Source of the DNA: Methylacidimicrobium fagopyrum | GTDB taxonomy: Bacteria > Verrucomicrobiota > Verrucomicrobiia > Limisphaerales > UBA11358 | Direction of reading: 5' to 3' | Length of the DNA stretch: 58,500 nt | NCBI GenBank assembly: GCA_026225255.1 | Contig: JAMFSJ010000023.1 | Location: 1-58,500, forward strand | Shown here: one piece after another, positions 16,231 to 23,763 of the stretch | Layout of the letters: every line of letters begins with the position of its first letter | Numbering within the stretch: the stretch's first letter is position 1 | Program-made: the position numbers and the translations under genes | Notes under the pieces: generated by a model | What the model saw: only the letters and a program-made list of their open reading frames with translations | Told to the model about the DNA's origin: nothing | The model's database searches: none

Positions 16231-16665
16231 TGCATCGCGCAAGCCGTCCGCATAGGCTTCAAATACGCGACGCATTTCATCGCGGACGGTGCGGAAGCAT
16301 TGCAAGATTTCCGCTTCGGTGCCGGTGGCTTTCGCGGGATCAAAAAACGGCCAGTGATGACGATTCACTTGACCGGGAAAAATCGGGCAGGCTTGATCGG
16401 CGTTGCCGCAGACGGTGATGACGGTATCCACGCGTTGGTCTAAAAATTCGGTTAGCGGTTTTGAGCGATGCTGGGAAATATCAATGCCGACTTCAGCCAT
16501 GACTTGGAGGGCGAGCGGATGAACGTAACCCGCAGGCTTTGACCCGGCGCTTTGGACATTCGCGCGATCACCGAGGGCGGTGCGCAAAAAACCTTCGCCG
16601 ATGTGGCTGCGACAGGAATTGCCGGTGCAGAGAATGAGAATGGTGGGTTTGGAATCAGGTTTCAT
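16222..16665 (-). CDS. arsC: Arsenate reductase, low-molecular-weight phosphatase type
   Basis: 147 aa. The N-terminal P-loop CTGNSCRS (Cys13, Arg19) is that of LMW-phosphatase-like arsenate reductases. VDTVITVCGNADQACPIFPG supplies the further cysteines needed for the intramolecular disulfide relay, and HHWPFFDPAKATG carries the catalytic Asp. It reduces As(V) to As(III), with thioredoxin as the likely reductant. It is the last gene of the ars operon. Its start overlaps the aquaporin gene, so the As(III) produced would be handled by the neighbouring channel. Confidence 0.93.
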   Translation of the reverse strand: MKPDSKPTILILCTGNSCRSHIGEGFLRTALGDRANVQSAGSKPAGYVHPLALQVMAEVGIDISQHRSKPLTEFLDQRVDTVITVCGNADQACPIFPGQVNRHHWPFFDPAKATGTEAEILQCFRTVRDEMRRVFEAYADGLRDAGK

Positions 16666-17368
16666 TGGTGGTATTTAGAGGATTGGAGCAACAACAGTTT
16701 TCGCGGACGCAATGGCAAGCAACGACCGCGATCATCGCACCGAGCGTTGGGGCCAGCAGATAAATCCACACATCGTGAACTTGCATGGAAATGAGGGCGG
16801 GCGCGAGAGAACGGGCGGGATTCATGGAAGCCCCGGAAATTGGCCCCGCAAATAAGGCTTCCAGTCCGATGACGGAACCAATGGCGAGGCCGGCGGTGAT
16901 CCCTTTTTCTTTCGCTCCGCTGGCGACGTTTAAGATGACGAACATCAGTAGGGCAGTAAGAATTAATTCCAGAACAAAACTTTGCAGGGCCGGGCCGGTC
17001 GGATGCGTGGCTCCGAGATTTTGGTTGGTGGGAAATAAGAGTTTTAAAACCAGGCTGGCGAGCACCGCGCCTGAAAACTGGGCAGCAAGGTAAGGCCAGA
17101 TTTGCCGGGTGGGAAATCGGCGTGCCGCCCAAAAGCCAAGGGTGACAGCCGGATTCAGGTGCGCGCCGCTGACATCGCCCAGCGCGTAAATCATCGCCAT
17201 CACGATCAAGCCAAAGGTCAACGCCACGCCGACGTGCGTGACTGCGCCACCGGTAGTTTCGTTGATGATGACCGCGCCCGTGCCGGCGAAGACGAGCGCG
17301 AACGTCCCGATGAATTCGGCGGCAAAGCTTCGTGATGATTTCTTGGAATGAAGCGGCTCCACTTTCAT
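16655..17368 (-). CDS. aqpS: MIP/aquaporin-family channel of the ars operon (AqpS-like)
   Basis: 237 aa with six membrane helices and both pore motifs, HLNPAVT and SMNPARS (the NPA boxes of aquaglyceroporins). The ATG at 17368 overlaps the preceding stop (ATGA) and is preferred over an ATG nine bases upstream. An AqpS-type channel in an ars operon is known to let As(III) leave the cell down its gradient after arsenate reduction, replacing ArsB or Acr3. No dedicated As(III) pump is encoded here, which fits that model. The C-terminus is Cys-rich (ENCCCSNP), which is unusual and might bind arsenite. Confidence 0.88.
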   Translation of the reverse strand: MKVEPLHSKKSSRSFAAEFIGTFALVFAGTGAVIINETTGGAVTHVGVALTFGLIVMAMIYALGDVSGAHLNPAVTLGFWAARRFPTRQIWPYLAAQFSGAVLASLVLKLLFPTNQNLGATHPTGPALQSFVLELILTALLMFVILNVASGAKEKGITAGLAIGSVIGLEALFAGPISGASMNPARSLAPALISMQVHDVWIYLLAPTLGAMIAVVACHCVRENCCCSNPLNTTNET

Positions 17369-17853
17369 GCGCAACATTTGGACCCGGTTGAACCGGCCTT
17401 GAAATTGAATTTCATCGGATCAAATTCGGGCCTTGGCGTTGGTAGATTGCACTTTTCCAAGGCCAGACAGGCGGTGTGACGTTCGGTCAGGCGAAAGATC
17501 AATTCGCCGTTCACCAGTTCCGCCGCGATAACTGGAAATTGCGAGATGTAACCGACTTCATGTTCGACATCCACCTCCAGATCATCCGTCAATTGCAATG
17601 GAGTTGCCTGATCAAAAATCTTGGCCAGCTTGCCTGCCGTCAGCCGATGGTCAACGTCTTCGGCAAACCACGTTTGCAACCGGCACAACGAGTCGCTGCG
17701 ATAAGTTCCGCCGCAATCAATGAATCGTTTATCAATCCGGGCGACTTCGGTGACGTGCAGATGAATGGGCGCAAATTCGCCGCTCGGTAATTGGAACCGC
17801 ACCTGCGCTTCGGGGTTTTTGACGAGCGCGGCTTTGAATTCATTTAGTTTCAT
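17365..17853 (-). CDS. DUF6428 family protein of the ars operon
   Basis: 162 aa, soluble. The segments QLPSGEFAPIHLHVTEVARIDKRFIDCGG and FAEDVDHRLTAGKLAKI (given in part) match the DUF6428 family, found next to arsenic genes in Bacteroidota and Verrucomicrobiota. His, Cys and the C-terminal Cys pair (SKCCA) could bind As(III) or a metal, but the activity is unknown. It is the second gene of the operon, 15 bp after arsR, and overlaps the aquaporin gene. Confidence 0.8.
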   Translation of the reverse strand: MKLNEFKAALVKNPEAQVRFQLPSGEFAPIHLHVTEVARIDKRFIDCGGTYRSDSLCRLQTWFAEDVDHRLTAGKLAKIFDQATPLQLTDDLEVDVEHEVGYISQFPVIAAELVNGELIFRLTERHTACLALEKCNLPTPRPEFDPMKFNFKAGSTGSKCCA

Positions 17854-17868
17854 AAGTCAGAATCAGTT

Positions 17869-18231
17869 TCAACATTTTTGGCGGCGACAAATGACCGCCA
17901 GATCAGTCTTCAAAATTTGTTTCAACTTCTTTTGGTCGGCGATGGTTTCATTCGTCTTGGCTAACGATTTGTGAACCCAGTCCAAAGCTTCGCGCACGGC
18001 GACCGTGGCTTTTTTTTCCGGCAACCGGTAATAAACCCAGCGTTCGGATTTGCGGGAAAGGATCAAGCCCGCGTGATGTAAAATGGAGAGATGTTTGGAA
18101 ATGGTGGACGGCGCGAAGCCAAACAATTCCGTGATCTGGCAGACGCAGAGTTCACCTTTGCGGAGCGCGAGCAGGATGCGCACCCGGTTCGGATCGGATA
18201 GGGCTTTGGTGATGGCCATGAATTCGCGCAT
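17869..18231 (-). CDS. arsR: ArsR-family transcriptional repressor
   Basis: 120 aa from the ATG at 18231; the longer open frame upstream contains no plausible earlier start. A winged helix includes the metal-binding box ELCVCQITELFGF (Cys pair CVC) and the recognition helix APSTISKHLSILHHAGLI. It is expected to repress the ars operon and to release DNA on binding As(III) or Sb(III). The C-terminal RRQKC adds a third cysteine. It is the first gene of arsR-DUF6428-aqpS-arsC. A 6-8-6 inverted repeat lies 7 bp upstream of the start. Confidence 0.9.
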   Translation of the reverse strand: MREFMAITKALSDPNRVRILLALRKGELCVCQITELFGFAPSTISKHLSILHHAGLILSRKSERWVYYRLPEKKATVAVREALDWVHKSLAKTNETIADQKKLKQILKTDLAVICRRQKC

Positions 18232-18237
18232 AATGTT

Positions 18238-18257
18238 ATTTCGGCAAACGACGAAAT
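18238..18257. promoter_or_regulatory. Putative ArsR operator
   Basis: ATTTCG and CGAAAT are separated by eight bases, seven bases upstream of the arsR start. Position and symmetry fit autoregulation by ArsR. Confidence 0.55.
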
Positions 18258-18325
18258 GAAAATCACAGGATTCAGCCCGTATTGCAAGAGCTGAATTTGT
18301 GGCCGGTAAGGGATGGGCAATGCCG

Positions 18326-18388
18326 GGAGCACCGATCTCCGGCTCCGCTGGGTATTTATCACGGAGCCGATCCGGAGATCGGCGCTCC
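18326..18388. repeat. Nested palindromic repeat between arsR and pit
   Basis: Outer arms GGAGCACCGATCTCCGG and CCGGAGATCGGCGCTCC (one mismatch) enclose inner arms GGCTCCG and CGGAGCC. It ends just before the pit stop codon and may act as a transcription barrier. Confidence 0.75.
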
Positions 18389-18389
18389 G

Positions 18390-19559
18390 TCACAACCAAC
18401 CGAACGCGCGGGCGAGGTTCACCAGCGCGTAGGCGACAGCGGCACTGATGGGCAGTGTCATCACCCACGCCCAGAGAATGCGTTCGACGACGCTGAAGCG
18501 CAGGGCGTTAAATCCTTTCGCGCAGCCGACGCCCATGATGGAAGTCGTGATGGCGTGCGTGGTGGAAACGGGCATCCCAAACCAGGCGGCCACGAACAGC
18601 ACGCTGGCGCCGGTGGCTTCCGCTGCGAAACCGTGCACGGGTTGGAGTTTCACCATTTTATGGCCCAGCGTTTTGATGATCCGCCAACCCCCGGCGGCGG
18701 TTCCGGCGCACATCGTTAGCGCGCAAAGAATGATGATCCACGCGGGAATGAATTGGTTTTTTGGATCGGGCAACTTGTAGCCGAATTGCAGCCACGTGGG
18801 CAGGTGCGTGATGACCCACGACACTGGCGAAAGATAACCGGCGGGTGTGCCTTCGGGCGTTTGCATCCAGGACAGCCAGTGCGGCAATGAAAGCAACAGT
18901 CCCGCTTTCGTCGCGACCACGAGGGCGAGCGTGATGATGCCCATCGTTTTTTGCGCGTCGTTGGTGCCGTGGGCGAAACCCATGTAGCCGGCGCTCAATA
19001 ATTGCAGCTTGTTGAAAACGCGATTCACGGAAACGGGACGCCAATTGCGTAGCAGAAAATACAACACGCTCATGACGAGCAAGCCGCCAATGAAACCGAC
19101 GATGGGCGAGGCGATCATGGGCACGATGACTTTCCAGAGAATGCCTTTGCCCTTCCACCAATGTTCGTTATTCGGCACGGACCAAATGATGGACGACCAA
19201 CGGTTGCCGCTGGCGGCGAGCACCGCGCCGCACAATCCGCCGACCAACGCGTGGGAGGAACTGGACGGCAAACCAAACCACCACGTCAGCAAACTCCAGA
19301 CGATGGCGGCGGTCAGCGCGCAACAGATCACCGGCATCGTGGCCACTTGCGCTTCGACGAGACCGGATGAAATGGTGGCGGCCACGGCGGTTCCGCAAAA
19401 CGCGCCCATGAGATTGGTCACGGCCGCGAGCATGACCGCCTGACGCGGCGTGAGCACTTTGGTCGAGACGACCGTGGCGATGGAATTCGCCGTGTCGTGA
19501 AAGCCGTTGATGTAGGTGAACACCAAGGCGATAAAAATAACGAGCAGGATGAGGATCAT
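18390..19559 (-). CDS. pit: Low-affinity inorganic phosphate transporter, Pit family
   Basis: 389 aa with about ten membrane helices. The PiT signatures GFHDTANSIATVVSTKVL near the N-terminus and GTNDAQKTMGIITLALV in the middle are both intact, with the GxN/D residues of the two inverted repeats. It imports phosphate as a metal-phosphate complex, driven by protons or sodium. The gene follows its DUF47 partner by 6 bp, which indicates a two-gene operon. The C-terminal half contains the usual WFGMPVSTTHAI motif. Confidence 0.93.
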   Translation of the reverse strand: MILILLVIFIALVFTYINGFHDTANSIATVVSTKVLTPRQAVMLAAVTNLMGAFCGTAVAATISSGLVEAQVATMPVICCALTAAIVWSLLTWWFGLPSSSSHALVGGLCGAVLAASGNRWSSIIWSVPNNEHWWKGKGILWKVIVPMIASPIVGFIGGLLVMSVLYFLLRNWRPVSVNRVFNKLQLLSAGYMGFAHGTNDAQKTMGIITLALVVATKAGLLLSLPHWLSWMQTPEGTPAGYLSPVSWVITHLPTWLQFGYKLPDPKNQFIPAWIIILCALTMCAGTAAGGWRIIKTLGHKMVKLQPVHGFAAEATGASVLFVAAWFGMPVSTTHAITTSIMGVGCAKGFNALRFSVVERILWAWVMTLPISAAVAYALVNLARAFGWL

Positions 19560-19565
19560 CGCACG

Positions 19566-20195
19566 TCAGGAATTTTTGAGGACGATTTGCATGACGACGT
19601 TGCCGGTATCGTGACAGCGATCCACCACTTTTTCCATCAGCTCATAAACGTCGCGGATGACCATCGCGCGGAGCGGATCGTATTTGCCGTTATAAAGATC
19701 GCGCAACAACTCCATCATATATTTATCCGCTTCCGTTTCCACGAGTTGCAACCGGTCGTTGAAAGCTTTCATCTTTTCCATGTCTTCGAGCCGGCGCAGT
19801 TGCTTGACCATTTCGTGAACGGCGTCGGTGGCCTTCGCCATCATTTCCGCTTGTTTGGAAAAATCAATGCCGTCCACATGATGGCCGGCGATCTTAAGGC
19901 GTTCGGCCAATTTTTCCGCCGCTTTGGGGATGCGAAATAATCCGCGCGCCAACGCTTCGATATCTTCGCGTTCGAGGCCGGTGATGAACGTCTTCACCAG
20001 TTCGTTGCTGATCTGTTCGGAAATCTTCTTTTCTTTGCGGCGCGAAAGAATGAGGTCGTCGTAAGTCTGCGTGTTGCGCGGCGACTTCATCAACTCAATG
20101 ACGAGCCGCACGCTCTCGTGCGATTCTTCGGCGGCGGCTTCGAGCAATTCCTGAAAACGGTCGCCTTTGCTGAAAAGTTTCTGGATGGAAAACAT
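19566..20195 (-). CDS. DUF47/PhoU-like Pit accessory protein
   Basis: 209 aa from the ATG at 20195; a TTG six codons upstream is a less likely start. It is an all-helical protein of the DUF47 family (relatives: TIGR00153, YkaA), with MFSIQKLFSKGDRFQELLEAAAEES and the Glu/Asp-rich helices typical of PhoU-like bundles. DUF47 proteins are encoded next to pit genes and are thought to control transporter activity or phosphate homeostasis. Gene order (DUF47 then pit, 6-bp gap) matches this. Confidence 0.9.
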   Translation of the reverse strand: MFSIQKLFSKGDRFQELLEAAAEESHESVRLVIELMKSPRNTQTYDDLILSRRKEKKISEQISNELVKTFITGLEREDIEALARGLFRIPKAAEKLAERLKIAGHHVDGIDFSKQAEMMAKATDAVHEMVKQLRRLEDMEKMKAFNDRLQLVETEADKYMMELLRDLYNGKYDPLRAMVIRDVYELMEKVVDRCHDTGNVVMQIVLKNS

Positions 20196-20588
20196 GCGCG
20201 GGGAGGATGACAAAAACGACGGCGACGCGCACGAAAAAATAACTTCTAGTTGAAGGGGAAGGGAGAACCGAGTTTTGACACGAATTGGAAGGGATTATTA
20301 ACCGCTAATCTTCGCTAATCTTCGCTAATAAAAAGGGCGGCACTACCCGGTGGGCTGATTTCCCGGCTTTAAAAGATTAGCGTGAATCAGCGTAGATTAG
20401 CGGTTGAAATGTTTTCCCCATGCCCCAGGGCGATTATTCCACGCCACATTAAAGTAGTTATTAACCGCTAATCTTCGCTGATAAAAAATGGCGGCGCTGC
20501 CCAGCGGGCTGATTTCCCCGCCTCAAAAGATTAGCGTGAATCAGCGTAGATTAGCGGTTGAAAATGTTTCCCCCATTCCCAACGGCGC
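20196..20588. other. Intergenic repeat region between galM and the pit operon
   Basis: No gene is visible. The stretch is occupied by two adjacent copies of a palindromic element and a partial duplication of the end of galM, described in the next two entries. Confidence 0.75.
20294..20446. repeat. CGCTAATCTT palindromic element, copy A (with galM 3'-end remnant)
   Basis: The left arm AACCGCTAATCTTCGCTAAT... and the right arm ending GATTAGCGGTT are imperfect inverted repeats with a 10-bp internal period. The copy continues into GCGATTATTCCACGCC, a near copy of the galM 3' end. It is about 155-163 bp from copy B. Confidence 0.85.
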
Positions 20589-20600
20589 TTATTCCACGCC
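20455..20600. repeat. CGCTAATCTT palindromic element, copy B (overlaps galM end)
   Basis: Same structure as copy A, with AACCGCTAATCTTCGCTGAT at the left and CAGCGTAGATTAGCGGTTG at the right. It runs into the last codons of galM (TTATTCCACGCC on this strand). Confidence 0.85.
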
Positions 20601-21668
20601 GAATTTATAGCTCGTGGTGTGCGTATAGATTTCGCCGGGCTTTAATTCGGTGGATGGAAAGGCGGGCTGATTCGGGGCATCGGGAAAATGTTGCGGCTCG
20701 AAGCAGAAGCCGTGGCGGGCTTGATATTTCCAGCCGCCTTTGCCGGTGAGCGTGCCGTCGAGAAAGTTGCCGGTGTAAAATTGCACGCCGGGTTCGGTCG
20801 TCCAAACTTCCATGGTGCGGCCGGTCAGGGGTTCGTAAACATTGGCCGCGAGCGACAGTTCGACCGGCCGGCTGCCCATTTTTTCCAGCACGAAATTATG
20901 GTCGTAGCCGTGGCCGAGTTTGAGTTGTTCCTCGTCTTGATTGATACGCAAGCCGATGGGCGTGGGTGCCCGAAAATCAAATGGTGTTTTGGCGACGCGC
21001 CGGAGTTCGCCCGTGGGAATCAAGCCGCTGTCCACCGGCGTGAATTGGTCCGCGTTGATGTGGACGACGTGATGCAAGACGTCGCCTGCGCCCGCGAGAT
21101 TGAAATAGGAATGATGCGTCAAATTACAGACGGTGGGTTGATCGGTCTTGGCGGTGAACTTCAGCGTGAGCGCATTATAATCGGTCAGCACGTAAACGGC
21201 CTGCACGGATAAAGTGCCGGGATAACCTTCTTCGCCGTCCGCGCTCACATACGTCAACGTGAGCGTGGGTTCATCGGCCACAACTTCGGCGGCGGCGACA
21301 TGCCAGCGAACTTTATCAAACCCTTTAATGCCGCCGTGCAGCGCGTTCGCGCCGTTGTTGGTCGCAAGTTTATAGTCGCGGCCGTGGAGCGAAAAGTTCC
21401 CGTGCGCGATGCGGTTGCCGTAACGGCCGATCAACGCGCCAAAATACGGATGACCTTTCAGATAGTCTTCCAAGCGATCGAACCCGAGCACGACATCGGT
21501 GAAATGGCCATCGCGATCCGGCGTTTTCAACGACGTGACGATGCCGCCGTAATTGGTGATGCGCGCTTCGAGGCCGTGACGATTGCGCAGCGTGAAAATT
21601 TCAGCCATCGCGCCATCCGGCAGTTGGCCGAAGTTGGCGCGGATGAGCGATGATTGGGTGACGGACAT
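20589..21668 (-). CDS. galM: Aldose 1-epimerase (mutarotase)
   Basis: 359 aa from the ATG at 21668 (MSVTQSSLIRANFG); the open frame extends 25 codons upstream with a poor N-terminus. GalM motifs are present: ITNYGGIVTSLKTPDRDG, HPYFGALIGRYGNRI, LHGGIKGFDKVRW with the substrate-binding His-Gly-Gly, LTHHSYFNLAG with the catalytic His, and GVQFYTGNFLDG with a C-terminal catalytic-Glu region. It interconverts alpha and beta anomers of aldohexoses. It is a single gene with no partner sugar genes nearby. Confidence 0.93.
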   Translation of the reverse strand: MSVTQSSLIRANFGQLPDGAMAEIFTLRNRHGLEARITNYGGIVTSLKTPDRDGHFTDVVLGFDRLEDYLKGHPYFGALIGRYGNRIAHGNFSLHGRDYKLATNNGANALHGGIKGFDKVRWHVAAAEVVADEPTLTLTYVSADGEEGYPGTLSVQAVYVLTDYNALTLKFTAKTDQPTVCNLTHHSYFNLAGAGDVLHHVVHINADQFTPVDSGLIPTGELRRVAKTPFDFRAPTPIGLRINQDEEQLKLGHGYDHNFVLEKMGSRPVELSLAANVYEPLTGRTMEVWTTEPGVQFYTGNFLDGTLTGKGGWKYQARHGFCFEPQHFPDAPNQPAFPSTELKPGEIYTHTTSYKFGVE

Positions 21669-21803
21669 GAGGCGCAACTTACAAAACTGGTGGCCGCGAG
21701 TCCAGTTTTGGTGAGCCGTAAAAATCCGACGGGGGAACATCACCTTAAAACAATTTGCGGTGCGGCCTAAATAATGGAAGCTTTAGCCCAGTTAAACTTG
21801 ATT

Positions 21804-22661
21804 ATGAAAATGAAAATATTGCTCACGGTATTTCTGGGGGTCGCGTTGCTCCATCCCGCGGTCGCGCCCGCGCAACCCGCCTCTGCCGACGTGGTCAGCA
21901 CGAACGCATGGGAAACAAGTTTGCAAGCGCTCGTCAAACGGGTGATCGCTAAAGCGCAGGCGGGCAAAAAGACCGAGGCTGATTATGCCGATGAGCTTAA
22001 GGGCTTTGATGATTTGGTCGCGCAGGCCAACGGTGCGAAAACAGATGCGGTCGGCCAGATCATTTTCATGAAGGCCAAGTTGTATGTGGAAATTCTGGAT
22101 AATCCGGACAAAGGCAAGGCCATCCTGACCGAGCTCAAAGCGAATTATCCCGACACGAAAGCGGGCCAAAAAGTGGATGCCGCGCTGGCCCAGATCGACC
22201 AGCAGGCCGCCGCGCAAAAAGCTCAAGCCGGGCTCGCAGTGGGCGCGACCTTTCCCGATTTCAACGAGAAAGATTTGACGGGCAAAACTCTTTCCGTCGC
22301 GAGCTTCAAGGGTAAAGTAGTGCTCGTAGATTTTTGGGCCACGTGGTGTGGGCCGTGCATGGCCGAGTTGCCGAACGTCATCGCTACGTATCAAAAACAT
22401 CACGCCGACGGTTTTGAGATCATCGGCGTCAGTCTGGATGACGACCGCGCGACGTTGGATAAGTTTCTCAAAAAGACCGACGGGATGACGTGGCCGGAAT
22501 TTTTTGACGGTCTAGGCTGGCACAATGCCCTCGTGGTGAAATATGGCGTGGAAGGTATTCCCACCAATTTCTTGATCGGTCGCGACGGTAAGGTCCTCGG
22601 TAAATCATTACGCGGCGAAGAGTTGGAAGCCGCGGTGACGGCGGCGCTCGCTGCTAAATAA
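21804..22661 (+). CDS. TlpA-like secreted thioredoxin, paralogue 1
   Basis: 285 aa; the ATG at 21804 aligns with the starts of the next two paralogues. A signal peptide (MKMKILLTVFLGVALL) precedes a helical N-terminal domain of about 110 residues and then an AhpC/TSA-Redoxin domain with VVLVDFWATWCGPCMAELP. The CxxC active site is WCGPC, and the cis-proline is in GVEGIPTNFLIG. It probably acts as a periplasmic thiol reductase, for example in cytochrome c maturation, which would suit the many c-type cytochromes in this window. It is the first of three tandem copies and is followed by a terminator. Confidence 0.9.
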   Translation: MKMKILLTVFLGVALLHPAVAPAQPASADVVSTNAWETSLQALVKRVIAKAQAGKKTEADYADELKGFDDLVAQANGAKTDAVGQIIFMKAKLYVEILDNPDKGKAILTELKANYPDTKAGQKVDAALAQIDQQAAAQKAQAGLAVGATFPDFNEKDLTGKTLSVASFKGKVVLVDFWATWCGPCMAELPNVIATYQKHHADGFEIIGVSLDDDRATLDKFLKKTDGMTWPEFFDGLGWHNALVVKYGVEGIPTNFLIGRDGKVLGKSLRGEELEAAVTAALAAK

Positions 22662-22678
22662 CTCCGGTAAAATCTCGC

Positions 22679-22714
22679 ACGCCGTTTTCCCCTGGGGGGA
22701 GAACGGCGTTTCTT
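22679..22714 (+). terminator. Terminator-like hairpin after TlpA paralogue 1
   Basis: ACGCCGTTTTCCCC and GGGGAGAACGGCGT form a long stem with one mismatch, followed by TTTCTTTATTTA. Confidence 0.7.
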
Positions 22715-22744
22715 TATTTATCGGCGCCCGCGCTTAAAACCATA

Positions 22745-22760
22745 TGTGCCATTTATCACA
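22745..22760. promoter_or_regulatory. CRP/FNR-like dyad upstream of TlpA paralogue 2
   Basis: TGTGCCATTTATCACA fits the Crp-type pattern TGTGA-N6-TCACA with one mismatch. It lies 47 bp before the start codon. No Crp/Fnr gene is present in the window, so the assignment is tentative. Confidence 0.35.
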
Positions 22761-22806
22761 GGTGAAAAGGTTTGTCGGGAGGCCTAAAAGTTGAAAATCT
22801 TAAGCG

Positions 22807-23655
22807 ATGAAAGCAAAGTTATTACTCTCCCTAATTGGTGCCTCTGCGCTGCTGGGCCAAACGATTGCGTCCGCGCAAACCAACGCGACCACTACGGTGT
22901 CGCTGAAACCTGCGTTGCAGGCGCTGGTTCAAAAGATTTCCGCCAAGCTCAAGGCGGGCGATAAAACGGAAGCTGATTACACCCAAGATTTAAAAAGCTT
23001 TGATGCGCTGTTGGCGTCCGCCCCGGGCGATAAGTCCGAGGACGCGGCACTCGTGCTCATGGCCAAAGCCCAGTTATATTTGAACATCTTCCAGGACAAT
23101 GCCAATGGCCGCGCCACGCTCATCGCGCTCAAGGCGAATTATCCGGACACCAAAGCCGGTCAAGGCGTGGATAAAATTTTAGCGGCCGTGGCCCATAAAG
23201 AAGCCGCTGAAAAGATTCACACCACGCTGCGGGTCGGCACCCAGTTCCCCGACTTTGCGGTGACCGGTTTGGACGGCCAACCGCTGTCCGTGGCCGGTGC
23301 CAAAGCCAAAGTGGTGCTCGTAGATTTTTGGGCGACCTGGTGCGGCCCGTGCAAGGCGGAGTTGCCCAACGTCATCGCCACGTATCAAAAACATCATGCG
23401 GCCGGCTTTGAAATCATCGGCGTCAGCCTCGATACGGATCGCGATAAGGTGGATGCTTTCCTCAAGAAGACTGACGGTATGACGTGGCCGGAATTCTTCG
23501 ACGGCCAAGGCTGGAACAATCAGCTCGCCGTGAAATACGGGATCTTAGGCATTCCTACCAATTTTCTGATCGACGCCGACGGCAAAATCATTGGCCAAGG
23601 GTTGGAAGGTGAAAAACTGGAAGCCGCCGTCGCCGCCGCCCTCGCAAAGAAATAA
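22807..23655 (+). CDS. TlpA-like secreted thioredoxin, paralogue 2
   Basis: 282 aa with the same layout as paralogue 1: a signal peptide ending near ASAQT, a helical domain (LQALVQKISAKLKAGDKTEADY), and a TlpA domain with VVLVDFWATWCGPCKAELP and GILGIPTNFLIDADG. The active-site WCGPC is intact. Identity to paralogue 1 is high around the catalytic core (PNVIATYQKHHA, FEIIGVSLD, KKTDGMTWPEFFDG), which points to recent tandem duplication. It has its own upstream gap of 145 bp containing a terminator and a Crp-like dyad, so it may be transcribed separately. Confidence 0.9.
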   Translation: MKAKLLLSLIGASALLGQTIASAQTNATTTVSLKPALQALVQKISAKLKAGDKTEADYTQDLKSFDALLASAPGDKSEDAALVLMAKAQLYLNIFQDNANGRATLIALKANYPDTKAGQGVDKILAAVAHKEAAEKIHTTLRVGTQFPDFAVTGLDGQPLSVAGAKAKVVLVDFWATWCGPCKAELPNVIATYQKHHAAGFEIIGVSLDTDRDKVDAFLKKTDGMTWPEFFDGQGWNNQLAVKYGILGIPTNFLIDADGKIIGQGLEGEKLEAAVAAALAKK

Positions 23656-23763
23656 GAGTATCACTAACGCTAAAAGCCTTTTATCTCCGGACGCACAGCG
23701 GATTCATTTCTACTTTCGCGATGGAAAAGAAAACTAGTTAAAAAATTGAAAGATTGACCCACG

